Of a DNA stretch of 64,000 nt, positions 11,592 to 21,280 are shown in pieces. This stretch comes from Saksenaea vasiformis B4078 (Eukaryota > Mucoromycota > Mucoromycetes > Mucorales > Saksenaeaceae): the NCBI GenBank assembly GCA_000697055.1, contig JNDT01001338.1, forward strand, positions 1 to 64,000, given 5' to 3'. The position numbers were made by a program, and so were the translations under genes. Each line of letters begins with the position of its first letter. The stretch's first letter is position 1. Under the pieces are notes generated by a model that did no database searches, was not told the origin of the DNA, and saw nothing but the letters and a program-made list of their open reading frames with translations.

Positions 11592-12885
11592 TTATGGTTC
11601 CAGAACCACTTGGGATAGCATGTCTCGCACAATACCCAGATCAGTCGCCATGACCTGCTGCGCTTTTTCCAAGTCTTCAGCAGATACCTATCAAGAACTC
11701 GATATGAACAAACCCGCCAATACAACAAAATTATACGCTTACCAAAATATTAGCACTTTTGAATGTGCTTAAATACAACAAATTGATTTGCGCTTCCGTG
11801 GCCAGCGGATGAGAAATCGATCTCACAATACCGCAGCGATCAAGGTTAGATCCTGCTAAGTTCACCTGGATCACGCGCAGAGAGGCTGAGTCTTCTTCCT
11901 GGAAGATTGCGTCCTGCTCAAATTGAGCCAAAAACCGATGATCGGTAATGAGTGAAATGCCTTCACAGCTAGCTGTGTACGAAAAGAACCTCGTATGTTC
12001 ATATCTAACGGCTTGAGCGTAAACCATCATCTTTTCTTTGGCAAGATATACTTTCAAAAACTTACGAATAATTTTCGACCACAAGCTCAGGGTAAGCCAG
12101 TACCTTGAGAAGAGTCATGGCCCAAGTTGACCGATTATGGGGGTTCAGGCCTACGCAACGCATTTCGTTATCAAGCACATCAAACAGCTCCTCTGGATCC
12201 GGATCACAGCTCTTTTGTTCTGGCGCTGGCTGCTGCTGCACATCGTCTACTACGTCTGTCAACGAGTCCTCGTCTAATGTGAAGCCATGATCCTGTAATA
12301 ATTGGACTGCTTGGCGTAAACGACGCTCTTTGATCTTTCAAATTTCAATAAAATAAATTGGCCAATATTAACGGTGCTTACAAGAACAAAATCCGTTTGA
12401 TACGTAGACATGTAAAAAATAGAAAATCTGCCTTGAGCTAGTGGACCCGATAGATCGCTGATCCGTTTTCCACTTGAACCTATGAAGGTTCAGTCTAGGC
12501 ATTTACATAGTCATATGATCTTATTTTTTATTACCTTGACCACCTTCATCATCCACCTGTAAAATCCTATACAGGTCGGACGAAACTGCCAAACCAGGAC
12601 ATTGGGTGGCTAATAAGATTGGCATGAAGTCGTTATCAATCATCTCCTGACTAGCCACGATAGATATCTCATAAGCGTTCTCAGTTATCGAGAAAAATTG
12701 ATGGCTGCTGTTGATACATTATAAGCATGTGTGCCAAAGATCCATTGAGTTTGCGTTCGTCATGAGGCTACTTACTCATTCATATCTTGGAAAAAACATG
12801 CTTTGACAATAGCATGCGTGACATGCGGTAAATGAGATCGTGGGAAATGAAGAAGTTTAACTCTTGCATGCAAAAGAGTGATCAT
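11592..12885 (-). CDS. CASTOR-like ACT-domain protein (arginine-sensor family)
   Basis: CASTOR proteins are tandem-ACT cytosolic arginine sensors that bind GATOR2 and control TORC1 in animals. Exons (minus): 12776-12885, 12535-12707, 12382-12479, 12066-12334, 11743-12004 and 11592-11687. Phases are all consistent and the product is 335 residues, close to the roughly 329 of human CASTOR1. The N-terminus LLHARVKLLHFPRSHL resembles the family start. Two paired ACT signatures are visible: SIFYMSTYQTDFVL (residues 114-127) and LLYLSTFKSANIL (292-304). HQFFSITENAYEISIV and TRFFSYTASCEGISLI are the paralogous strands of the two halves. Y121, Q122 and D124 fall where I recall human Y118, Q119 and D121, needed for GATOR2 binding; S114 corresponds to S111 at the arginine site. 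Family membership is secure. Arginine binding in this fungus is inference. Confidence 0.87.
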
Positions 12886-13351
12886 AACAGAGCTGTCATA
12901 GGTGGTGGTGCGACACCAACTTTTTTTTTCCTCTTTTGAGGAAATATTTGGGACACGGTAGGAATTGTCGTGTCCAAAGCCACATACCCTGTTATGCTCA
13001 ACCAAAGCTCAATAAAGACAGATACAACGTGTACGAACCTCTTTAGTCATTGCAATAGCTCGTCATGCTTCTGTTTAACTTTGACTAGATAATCATGATT
13101 GAGCATCTGAGATACGCCATCCTATGGGAATCTGTCATAAGCGCTACCGAGAATTTTCGGTGCTAAGATATAACAAACCCCATCGACATAGGCCATGAAT
13201 GTCAATATATAGAAGAACTGTGATTGTCTGCATACGCCGTGTGCGGTACTGTTTATTGCTGTCAAGTGATGTGATATTCTAGCAAAAAAAAAAAAAACCA
13301 ACTACCGCGACTGGTCTCAATCAAAAACTATAGCAATAATATTTGTACAAA
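12886..13351. other. Spacer between the CASTOR-like start and the FCP1-like gene end
   Basis: About 466 bases with no supportable gene. The reading frame upstream of the CASTOR-like ATG stays open to about 13,005 but gives no family-like sequence, so I treat it as 5' untranslated. A poly-A run lies at about 13,285. Confidence 0.45.
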
Positions 13352-15066
13352 TTATTTTTGGGGAGTGGCAATCATATCGCTTAATAGATGCCGAAGGTAT
13401 GTCTTATAAATGCCTATTGCGCTGGGGGGTTCTCGCACACATACAGTACCATTCTGTTCCGCCTCCAACTGCTTGCTGTGCCACAGATCGAGTTGTCGGA
13501 AGAACTCTTGATGTACATGTGCCAATGTCTCTTGTATAACTGGAAATAAAGGAACATTCCACACGTTGGCATTCTGTTGGCTTCTAACCACGATAATGTT
13601 GTCTCGCTGTTCAGATGGCCACATACGCGTTTCATCATCAAGGATAAGTGGAAGGGTAAATGCCGAACCTAGTGATCCGTCCTTAAGAGCACAAAATGAA
13701 TATAATGCCAGTAAATCTTTTGGAGGTCGGCTTGGGTCAGGGGATCGTTTAATATAATCGTGTTCGCTCCGTGCTGAATACAGAATGCCACGAATACGAT
13801 TTCGTTGAGGATCTAAGGCATTGACAACGTTATCTACATAGTTTTGATCACTGATGCAGATTAATTAGCATGGTGACTACTATTCAACAACAAACTCTTA
13901 CCCGAGAGAACACACAGAAATGTCATAAAAGTTTTGTGCCCATTCTAAAAACTCGTGTACCCGATCCGTCATCACCACTCTTTTTCCGTCCTTTAGCACA
14001 GCAACCCGATTTTCATCTATCGATAGCTATTAGTTCCAGCCGCGTCCATGAATAAATATTTCTGTTACATTTATGGACCTCGTTCTCAGGCACAAATCGT
14101 TCATTGCCTCCTCCAATCATTCGTACTAAAGTATCATCAAGATCAAGTACAAGCGGTAATTTTCGTTGCCATAATAATTCTTCCATCGATTCTTTGACGA
14201 TACGGATCATATCGGAGTGCTTGCAAAGATAGCCAAATAGCCACCTACCAGACTTTTCAGTTTTCGAAAAAGAATAAAATGATAAACTCACATTTTATCT
14301 CTTGATGGCTTCAAATGTAATTCCCATAGTTCTCCTCCATCACTTGTCCTCAGTACAATATACGCGCTCTACTCATCGGATTTAGCTAGTGTTTTGTTTA
14401 AACATGGTAACTACCTTTCTCAAACCATAAAGGTCCTCAAACCATGGGTGGTCTGGATACTGGAACACAAAATTATGCTGGATGCATCGTTTTGCCATGA
14501 CCACGAAGAAACCACGAGGATAAGCGCCCTGTATCTCGTATTTATCTTCCAACACCAATTTGGGTTCTTCACCACGATACATGACTTCATGGGTATGGAG
14601 TGGTACATCCTCAGGTGGCGGTTGATCTAATGCTTGTGATCGATTCCTCCTAACGACGAGTGGTTGATCTTTTGTGACCAACTTCAGGGATAGAGTTGGT
14701 CTCCAGCTGCCTGGATCGGATACCAGCCCCGGACCCAAGCGTAAACATGTGCTTGCTGGCATTGCTGCTAAGGACAATGCTATGAGGTCCAAACTCTGAC
14801 GTACGTTTGTTGCCGCATCTCTCTTACTGCTGTTTCTTTACCTTTGATCGGTGCTGTCTTGCGTCGTGCATCTTTTGCAACGGCGATTTGGAGAGCGGCT
14901 GACAGCTTGAGGGTGGTCTACAACGCATGGATCTTGATTAACACAAGTGTGTATTCTTTAGGACTGTACGTACAGCTTTGTCTTTGGTGGGATTGCTCTG
15001 CATCATGGACATGATCTCGAGAAGGCTATTTTGCGTTGCTGAAGGGACGTGACGCTCCATTTTCAT
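13352..15066 (-). CDS. FCP1-like (HAD superfamily, DxDxT) phosphatase
   Basis: Related to RNA polymerase II CTD phosphatases of the FCP1/SCP type, which remove phosphate from serine through an aspartyl intermediate. Exons (minus): 14974-15066, 14842-14917, 14679-14795, 14415-14626, 14292-14368, 14069-14244, 13902-14016 and 13352-13850, giving 454 residues with consistent phases. The catalytic motif is LPLVLDLDDTLVRM, with D226, D228 and T230. It is followed by GKRVVMTDRVHEFLEWA and YDISVCS (motif II region) and by LILDDETRMWPSEQRDNIIVV (the DD-containing motif III). I see no BRCT domain. The first 160 residues (LLEIMSMMQSNPTKDKA, LKLSAALQIAVAKDA) are unfamiliar. A second frame is open through 14,427-14,795, so the N-terminal exons are less certain than the catalytic part. 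The substrate is not known. Confidence 0.82.
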
Positions 15067-15899
15067 TGGAAGGAAGAGACAGAATTTTGCAGGGATTTTT
15101 GTGCTGGCTGGTAATGAATTTTGCACCGGCAAGCAGCGCTTTTCACTTGTACAAATGTTCGAGTAGCACAGCGTTATATCAAAACCTACAATCGGGATGA
15201 AGAAAGATGCCCACATGATATTCAGAGTAAGCTCTGTAATAGATAGTTATGATGAACTTCAGTCAGCTCAATCCCAGTAGAATACGTTGATAAAGATACG
15301 ACTTCTATCCTTGTTGATATAAAGAAGTCCAAACTATGTCAATAATAATTCCAATAATTTTAACATTGGTGTGCTCCATGTTGGTCATGACAAAGTGAAG
15401 GTGAAAATAAGATTTGAGTATATTGGTACAATGATCCCATTGCAACTTTATAATAGAATTACCCCTATGGCTCGAAGAAGGGATTACCGGAAGGTGACAA
15501 TAGTAATGGCAATGTTGTGGACCAACCTTCGGCCAAAAAATCTATCAACATGCAAGAAGATAAATATTATTCATGGATCAGTTTGACCGATAAATTACAA
15601 ATTTTTCCCAAAATGAATGACGCAAAGAAAAAAAATGTCGTTAGCGAACTACAAAACGGAAATCGATTTGGTCACTTTAGTATGAAATCAGTCAAGAACT
15701 TTCTGTTTTACAATTACTTGTTCCAATACTATGATCCACGTCCTTCTCCTCTTTTTTTTTTTTTTTTTTTTTTGCGATACTTACAACTTGGTCTAAACGT
15801 CACGAGCTTCGATTGCTCGGATTGTTTGATTTTCAATCTTTGAATGCCTCTCCAACGTTGACCATAACTAAGCGTCCATGAGTCTCAGCCCTTTTCAGT
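15067..15899. other. AT-rich spacer, no supportable gene
   Basis: Contains a poly-T run at about 15,753-15,772. A plus-strand frame of about 100 codons (from 15,517) is AT-rich and has no recognisable motif, and I do not call it a gene. Confidence 0.4.
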
Positions 15900-16617
15900 A
15901 TGATAGGCGGTCTAGGACCAGGAACCCCTTCTACAGCAGAAGACCCACCAATCCCTGAGACATACGATGGATTCCGTAATTCAACAGAAGACTCACAGGG
16001 TAAGCAAATATTGATTCGTTGTTCAACAAGGAGGTGAGACACGGTTGATGTCAACTGTGACCAGCCACAAGCCCCGTTATTTTGCAAGCTTCGTTGTGCA
16101 AGTACGAGGAAGCTTACAACCTGATGGATAACACCAGAAAATGGAGATTGTTCACAGGGAAGATCGTAGAAGATGCTGTCTACGGATTCGACAGGTGTTG
16201 TGCACAAGGACAGTAAGTATAAAATTCATCTTATCACATGCTGACTCTACGATCAGCTTATCGCATTCTTTTGTCATTGATATATCTGATTCTTCGTATA
16301 TCGATTATGGTGTTTTTACACAAGTTGAAATGGAAGAGATAGCCAGAACAGGTGCAAAATCGACACCAGAACTGCTGGAGGAAATACATGGATACATAAA
16401 ACAATACCGAGGAGTTCGTAAACAAAATATTGCCTGGCAAAAAGTTCCTGAATCGAATTGATCTCATAGAGCACTATAAATGATCTAAACCGTGCCGTCT
16501 TTTCTGCCCAGACATGGGACCAGAAGTTTGACAGCAAAAATACTTGATATTGACTGGATTCGTCAAACTATTTACAACGAAGGATGGTCGAGCTTTCGAG
16601 AACCTCCGAAAGTTTAG
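15900..16617 (+). pseudogene. Truncated copy of a Mucoromycota-expanded family of unknown function
   Basis: Spliceable start: ATG 15,900 (MIGGLGPGTPSTAED), intron from 15,999 to 16,087, then KYEEAYNLMDNTRKWRLFTG plus KIVEDAVYGF, an intron at 16,213-16,255, then LSHSFVIDISD and TPELLEEIHGYIKQYRGVR. The pattern 'KW+LxxGxxVED...HSFVID' matches, from memory, a large uncharacterised family repeated in Mucoromycota genomes. After YRGVR the frame shifts (EFVNKILPGKKFL) and stops. A last segment, LDIDWIRQTIYNEGW, ends at 16,617. The longer C-terminal region I expect for the family is missing. I therefore call it a decayed or truncated member. No function is known to me. Confidence 0.55.
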
Positions 16618-17189
16618 CGAGCGCTGTGTATTCGCGCGTCGTACATCATCTCTTTCAAAAGGATTTTTCTAGATAAAACAAGTTAGAAAAGCTTGTACTA
16701 TCATACAGCAGCAATCGTTTCAGTCAAGCGTATCTCTTAGAATACTGGGAGTTGCTCGGAAATTGATAATTTATTCGACATCTTGAGAATGGGAAAACAA
16801 CTTCGTATTTACGGCGCATCAGAGTTCTTCTCAACAAGTTCCTGAACATGTTAACAAAACATATAGCGAGATGAAAATTTATTGTGTCAAGGAACTAACG
16901 AGTTAGCCTTGTAGAGGAGATTAATAGCAAAAAGGTAACTCGTTAGTTTGCCTGAAATTGCTTTCAAGTCTTTTTCCCCTTCCAAGGGTGCTCGTTTCAT
17001 TTTTCTCCCGCACCGCATTTGCACCCGCAATTAAAAGCTTTATCACTCCATCTCTGAATAACAGCTCACAGTCCAAGCCTCATCGCATTCTTTTGTATTA
17101 TCACTACTAATTTAAAGGTTTAGAGTATGAAGGACTTTCTGCCTGCAGCTGGTATCGACTCCTTATATACCACAAACAAAGGCATACTA
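16618..17189. other. Spacer with a diverged repeat copy
   Basis: Bases 16,670-16,850 resemble the first 170 bases of the window. A GAACTAACGAGTTAGCC palindrome lies near 16,895, and TAACTCGTTAG recurs at about 16,936. No gene is supportable. Confidence 0.4.
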
Positions 17190-20100
17190 CTATAGCAACA
17201 TGACACCTCTTTCGGTCGGAGACTCTTGACGCAGTGTTTGAAATGTGTTATAACCCATGGAATTGAGGTGCAGGTCCAAAGCGGTCAGAGTCGAGTTTGT
17301 CTTGAGTGCCTCACGCAGGGCCTGAGCTCCGTTGTCTGCGATCCCGTTATACTTCAAATTCAAAGTGGTTAGAGTCGAGTTTATCTTGAGTGCCTCAGCC
17401 AGGGCCTGAGCTCCGTTGTCTCCGACCCGGTTATCCTCAAAATTTAAGTTTGTCAGAGTCGAGTTGATCTCGAGCGCCTCTGCCATGGCCTGAGTTCCGT
17501 TGTCTCCGATCCGGTTATCCCGAAAGTCCAAAGTGGTCAGAGTCGAGTTGATCTTGAGCGCCTCAGCCATGGCCTGAGTTCCGTCGTCTCCGATCCGGTT
17601 CTGACTCAAATCCAAAGTGATCAGAGTCGAGTTTGTCTTGAGCGCCTCACCCAGGGCCTGAGCTCCTTTGTCTCCGATCCGGTCATACCCTAAGTCCAAA
17701 GTGGACAGAGCTGAGTTTGTCTTGAGCGCCTCAGCTAGGGCCTGAGCTCCTTTGTCTCCGATCCGGCCATACCCTAAGTTCAAAGTTGTCAGAGTCGAGT
17801 TGGTCTTGAGTGCCTCAGCCAGGGCCTGAGCTCCGTTGTCTCCGATCCAGTTATCCCCAAGGTCCACAGTTGTCAGAATCGAGTTTGTCTTGAGTGCCTC
17901 AGCTAGAGCCTGGGCTCCGTTGTCTCCGATCACGTCATACCTCAAATACAAAGTAGTCAGAGCCAGGTTGGTCTTGAGTGCCTCAGCCAGGGCCTGAGCT
18001 CCGTCGTCTCCGATCCAGTTCTGCCTCAAATCCAAAGTGATCAGAGTCGAGTTTGTCTTGAGTGTCTTAGCCAGGGCCTGAGCTCCATTATCTCCAATCC
18101 GATTATCCCCTAAGTCCAAAGCTGTCAGAGCCGAGTTAATCATGAGCGCCTCAGCCAGGGCCTGAGCTCCGTTGTTTGCTATCCAGTTCTGCCTCAAATC
18201 CAAAGTGATCAGAGTCGAGTTTGTCTTGAGTGCCTTAGCCAGGGCCTGAGCTCCGTTGTCTCCAATTCGATTATCCCCTAAGTCCAAAGCTGTCAGAGTC
18301 GAGTTGGTATTGAGTGCCTCAGCCAGAACCTGAGCTCCTTTGTTTCCTATCGACTTGATCGGAAAATCCAGAGTAGTCAGAGTCGAGTTGTTCTTGAGGG
18401 CCTCAGCCAGCATCTGAACTCCCTCGGATTCGATCGAGGTGATCCGCAAGTCCAAACTGATCAGAGTCGAGTTGATCTTGAATGCCTCAGCCAGCACCCG
18501 TGGTCCTTTGAATTCGATGGACTTCGTCTGCCAGTCCAAGGCGGCCCGAGTCGAATTGGACTTGAGCATCTGTGACAAAAGTCTAAAGTCCTTTATTCGC
18601 GACATTTCGGGCATCATCTCAATTGACAACTTATGGAGGTGTAATAGTCTTTTTGGCGAGAAGCTGGAAAGCCTAATGAGATCCCTTGGAAGGACCATGT
18701 GAATCATTTCCATGTTGGGATGCTCCATGATGCAGACAAGAACGTCGTATCGAGTGGATGTCGATAATAGTTTGCTGCTCAAGCTTAGTCGAAATTCCTG
18801 CAGATCAAGACGAAGAATCCCTATTCTTGATTTCTTCAGTGTATTCCCTAGAGCTTCAAGGTCGCTCGTGCTGCCCTCCAAATCCAGGCAGATGTCGAGC
18901 TCATTGACATATCTGGCCTCCCCCAGCGCGGAGTAGAACTGCTCTGCCAACACTCTTGACTCAAGTTTCACTTTCACTAGACCATTGTTCTCGTCAAATG
19001 ACCCGCCAACTTCGTTCACTGCACATCGGAACGATTGGACTGCCGACCTGTTATAATTCTCATGATAATGGTCAACACACACCCATTTAACGTGCCCCTC
19101 GTTCGTGACAGTCTTGTACAGATTTCCCAGCGCTCTATTTCCGTCAGCACTTTGCAAGAACATGTCCAACTTGCGTAGATCGGCGCCTTCCAATGCATGA
19201 TTGTTCTTCATCTGCTCGGCAAAATTGTCAACAGCCTTGTTGTTGCTCGTCATGCCCCCGCCGATAGGTTTGCCATGGTGTGTCGACATGTTATCGATAT
19301 ACTCAATGACTCGATCTACCCCGGGCTCGATATTTTTCTGCACTTGCTTTAAAGCCATAGTGGTCTGATCAATGAACTCCGTACAGACCAATTGAGACAA
19401 AGCCGGTAAAACAACTCCTGCGACAGTTATCCCGAGTTTGAGCATCTTCAAAATTGTGAGGACATAGGGGCCGTAGTGCTGAAAGAACTCGGAGGATCGA
19501 GTGATCTCGTATCCTTCGTGCTTAGCAATGTGGATGTGATGAGGAATTGTGGTCTTGCTATTGATCGACTTTGTGTGTTCTCCGCACTCGCACAAAAAAT
19601 AGAGCCGGAACTTGTTTGACAAAGGATTGATGTAATCCCATCCTGAAGGATCCTGCGGAAGGACAATAAACAGACGAGGGATCGGGTATTCGTGGAGTTC
19701 ATAGGTCTGAGTGAGCACGGCTTCGACACGACTTCGAAGCACAACCAGCTGCTCATGAATTTGAATCAGACCCTGTTTCGTATCCTTGCGGCACTCATTG
19801 ATATCCTTGCGGCACTCATTCACAGCGTTGACCACCTTGCTCAGTTGCTGGTTGGCGTTGGATTCTAGAATCTCTTTGAATGCAAGTTCCGCATTTTTCT
19901 TCAACGATAGGCCAGCCTTGGAAAGACGCTCACAAGAAGTGGACAAGACAACGTCCAGAATAACGTCAGGGACGTGCTTGATGCGGTGTGGTTTTGCTCT
20001 AGAACGTATATTATAGTAACCCAAAACACCTGGTCAGAATGACATTTCCTCTCCGTCTCCTTGTAAACGTTAGTCATGGACTTCTTCTGGTCTTACCTCT

Positions 20101-20278
20101 TGCCGCTAGGATCCCTTACCATAGTAGCAACAATACCACCATTCTCGATATGTTTGGCCGCAGGGAAGACTTGCTTGATATCCTGCCAATAAACAATATT
20201 CTCTCCACTAATACTTTGAATAGGGATCTTCTTGACCTCCGTTGTCCCGAGTAAGCGGAACGATTGGGTTTCTTCCAT
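17190..20278 (-). CDS. Leucine-rich-repeat protein with Mucoromycota-type N-terminal module (NLRC3-like LRRs)
   Basis: Two exons: 20097-20278 and 17190-19998, with phases matching, 996 residues. The intron (98 nt) is the longest in the confident gene models. Residues 1-60 (MEETQSFRLLGTTEVKKIP, GENIVYWQDIKQVFP, TMVRDPSGK) form a small N-terminal module. A helical region follows (KQGLIQIHEQLVVLRSRVEAV), then FRLYFLCECG and a hydrophobic helix near YVLTILKMLKLGITVAGVVLPAL. From about residue 550 the protein is built from roughly 16 repeats of 28 residues with consensus NSTLTTLDLGDNRIGDNGAQ followed by ALAEALKT. This is the RNase-inhibitor/NLRC3 LRR type, used for protein binding. No NTPase or kinase motif was seen. 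An ORF starting at a TTG (20,024) overlaps but is not the real start; the ATG at 20,278 with splicing fits the family. Confidence 0.85.
17230..18480 (-). repeat. 84-bp tandem repeat array coding the LRRs
   Basis: About 15 direct units of 84 bases (28 codons), recognised by the recurring plus-strand strings CCAGGGCCTGAGCTCC and GTCAGAGTCGAGTT. Neighbouring units are very alike at the nucleotide level, in places nearly identical. This points to recent unit duplication or gene conversion. Confidence 0.85.
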
Positions 20279-21280
20279 TGCTGCGCAAGGCGGTTGTAAG
20301 ATAACGTAGAAAACGAGGCTTTGGGTGGGAGAAAGAGTAAACTTACGAGCGCTGGAGAAAGAAGGCAAGAGAGAAAAAACAAACATCTCGTGAGTGACCC
20401 AGCCTAAGGCTCGCAACGCGTAGATGCCGTTTGGGCTGAGTCTTGTTTGGGCCGGGACTTGCTTGGGTTGGGCTGAACCTTGTTACTTAATGTGAAGAGG
20501 AATAATCGCACTAGAAAAATGGATGACTGCATATAAGAACCGCTCCGGAGTTCTTGATGTAAGCGCAGTATTGATTTCCTTGCATATTTTTGCTTTACTT
20601 CCTCGTCTATCAATGGTATTCTTCAAAAGAAGATTTAAGAACAAACCAATGCCCAGCACGTCTCATAGAAAATCTTCGCAAACGCCTTCCACTAGGAAAT
20701 ATTGACAAACTTGCCGAGAAAACACCCTTCAGAACTACAACTCCAGAATTAAAGAGCTCAGTCAATAGTACACGGGAAAGTTTTTTCTGGACACAGAGGA
20801 CGATTATAGGAGACAGGCTTCACTTTCCCCCTAAAAAATTCGGTAAGAAGTCCTTCTGAGAATTTCCATTCTGACAGTGAAACCACTTCATATGGTGCAA
20901 ACAAGGCATAATGCATGGAAGAGATGTTGCTCGAAATTTATGCGCTGCCATATATGGTCACTATATGTGTTTTTAAACGTCGCTATATTTCGGCCAAGTA
21001 ATTAACCGTAGTTCAACTTCGAAGTCGCCCTGCTAAAAATGTCCGACTTTAAAACGATTGAACTCTTTTTTCCTGCCGCAACTTCCAAATATTAAGATCA
21101 TTTTTATGGATAATAACACAGTTTGCCTTCATGTGTAAGTCGCTGGAAAGACTCGAAGTAAATGCTTAGGTTTGCGAGGCCTTTAACTTGCTCGCACCAT
21201 ACAAAATTTCTGGAGGACAACACGCAACTGGAACGCTGAGTTTGTACAGCATATTTTTCAATTTGCCAGTAAAACTCGTT
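20279..21280. other. Intergenic, with one ORF fragment of possible coding origin
   Basis: At 20,590-20,859 (+) a frame reads QWYSSKEDLRTNQCPARL and continues to RESFFWTQRTIIGD, ending KKFGKKSF. It looks like the C-terminal part of a protein, but I find no upstream exon joining in phase. It may be a remnant. The rest, up to the lipase stop codon at 21,281, shows nothing. Confidence 0.3.

Noticed and set aside
18439..18936. Plus-strand frames across the LRR gene
   Set aside because: Frames on the reverse of a repeat-coding sequence, no independent support.
19999..20024. LRR protein starting inside this stretch at a TTG codon
   Set aside because: A spliced first exon with ATG 20,278 gives a known N-terminal module in phase.
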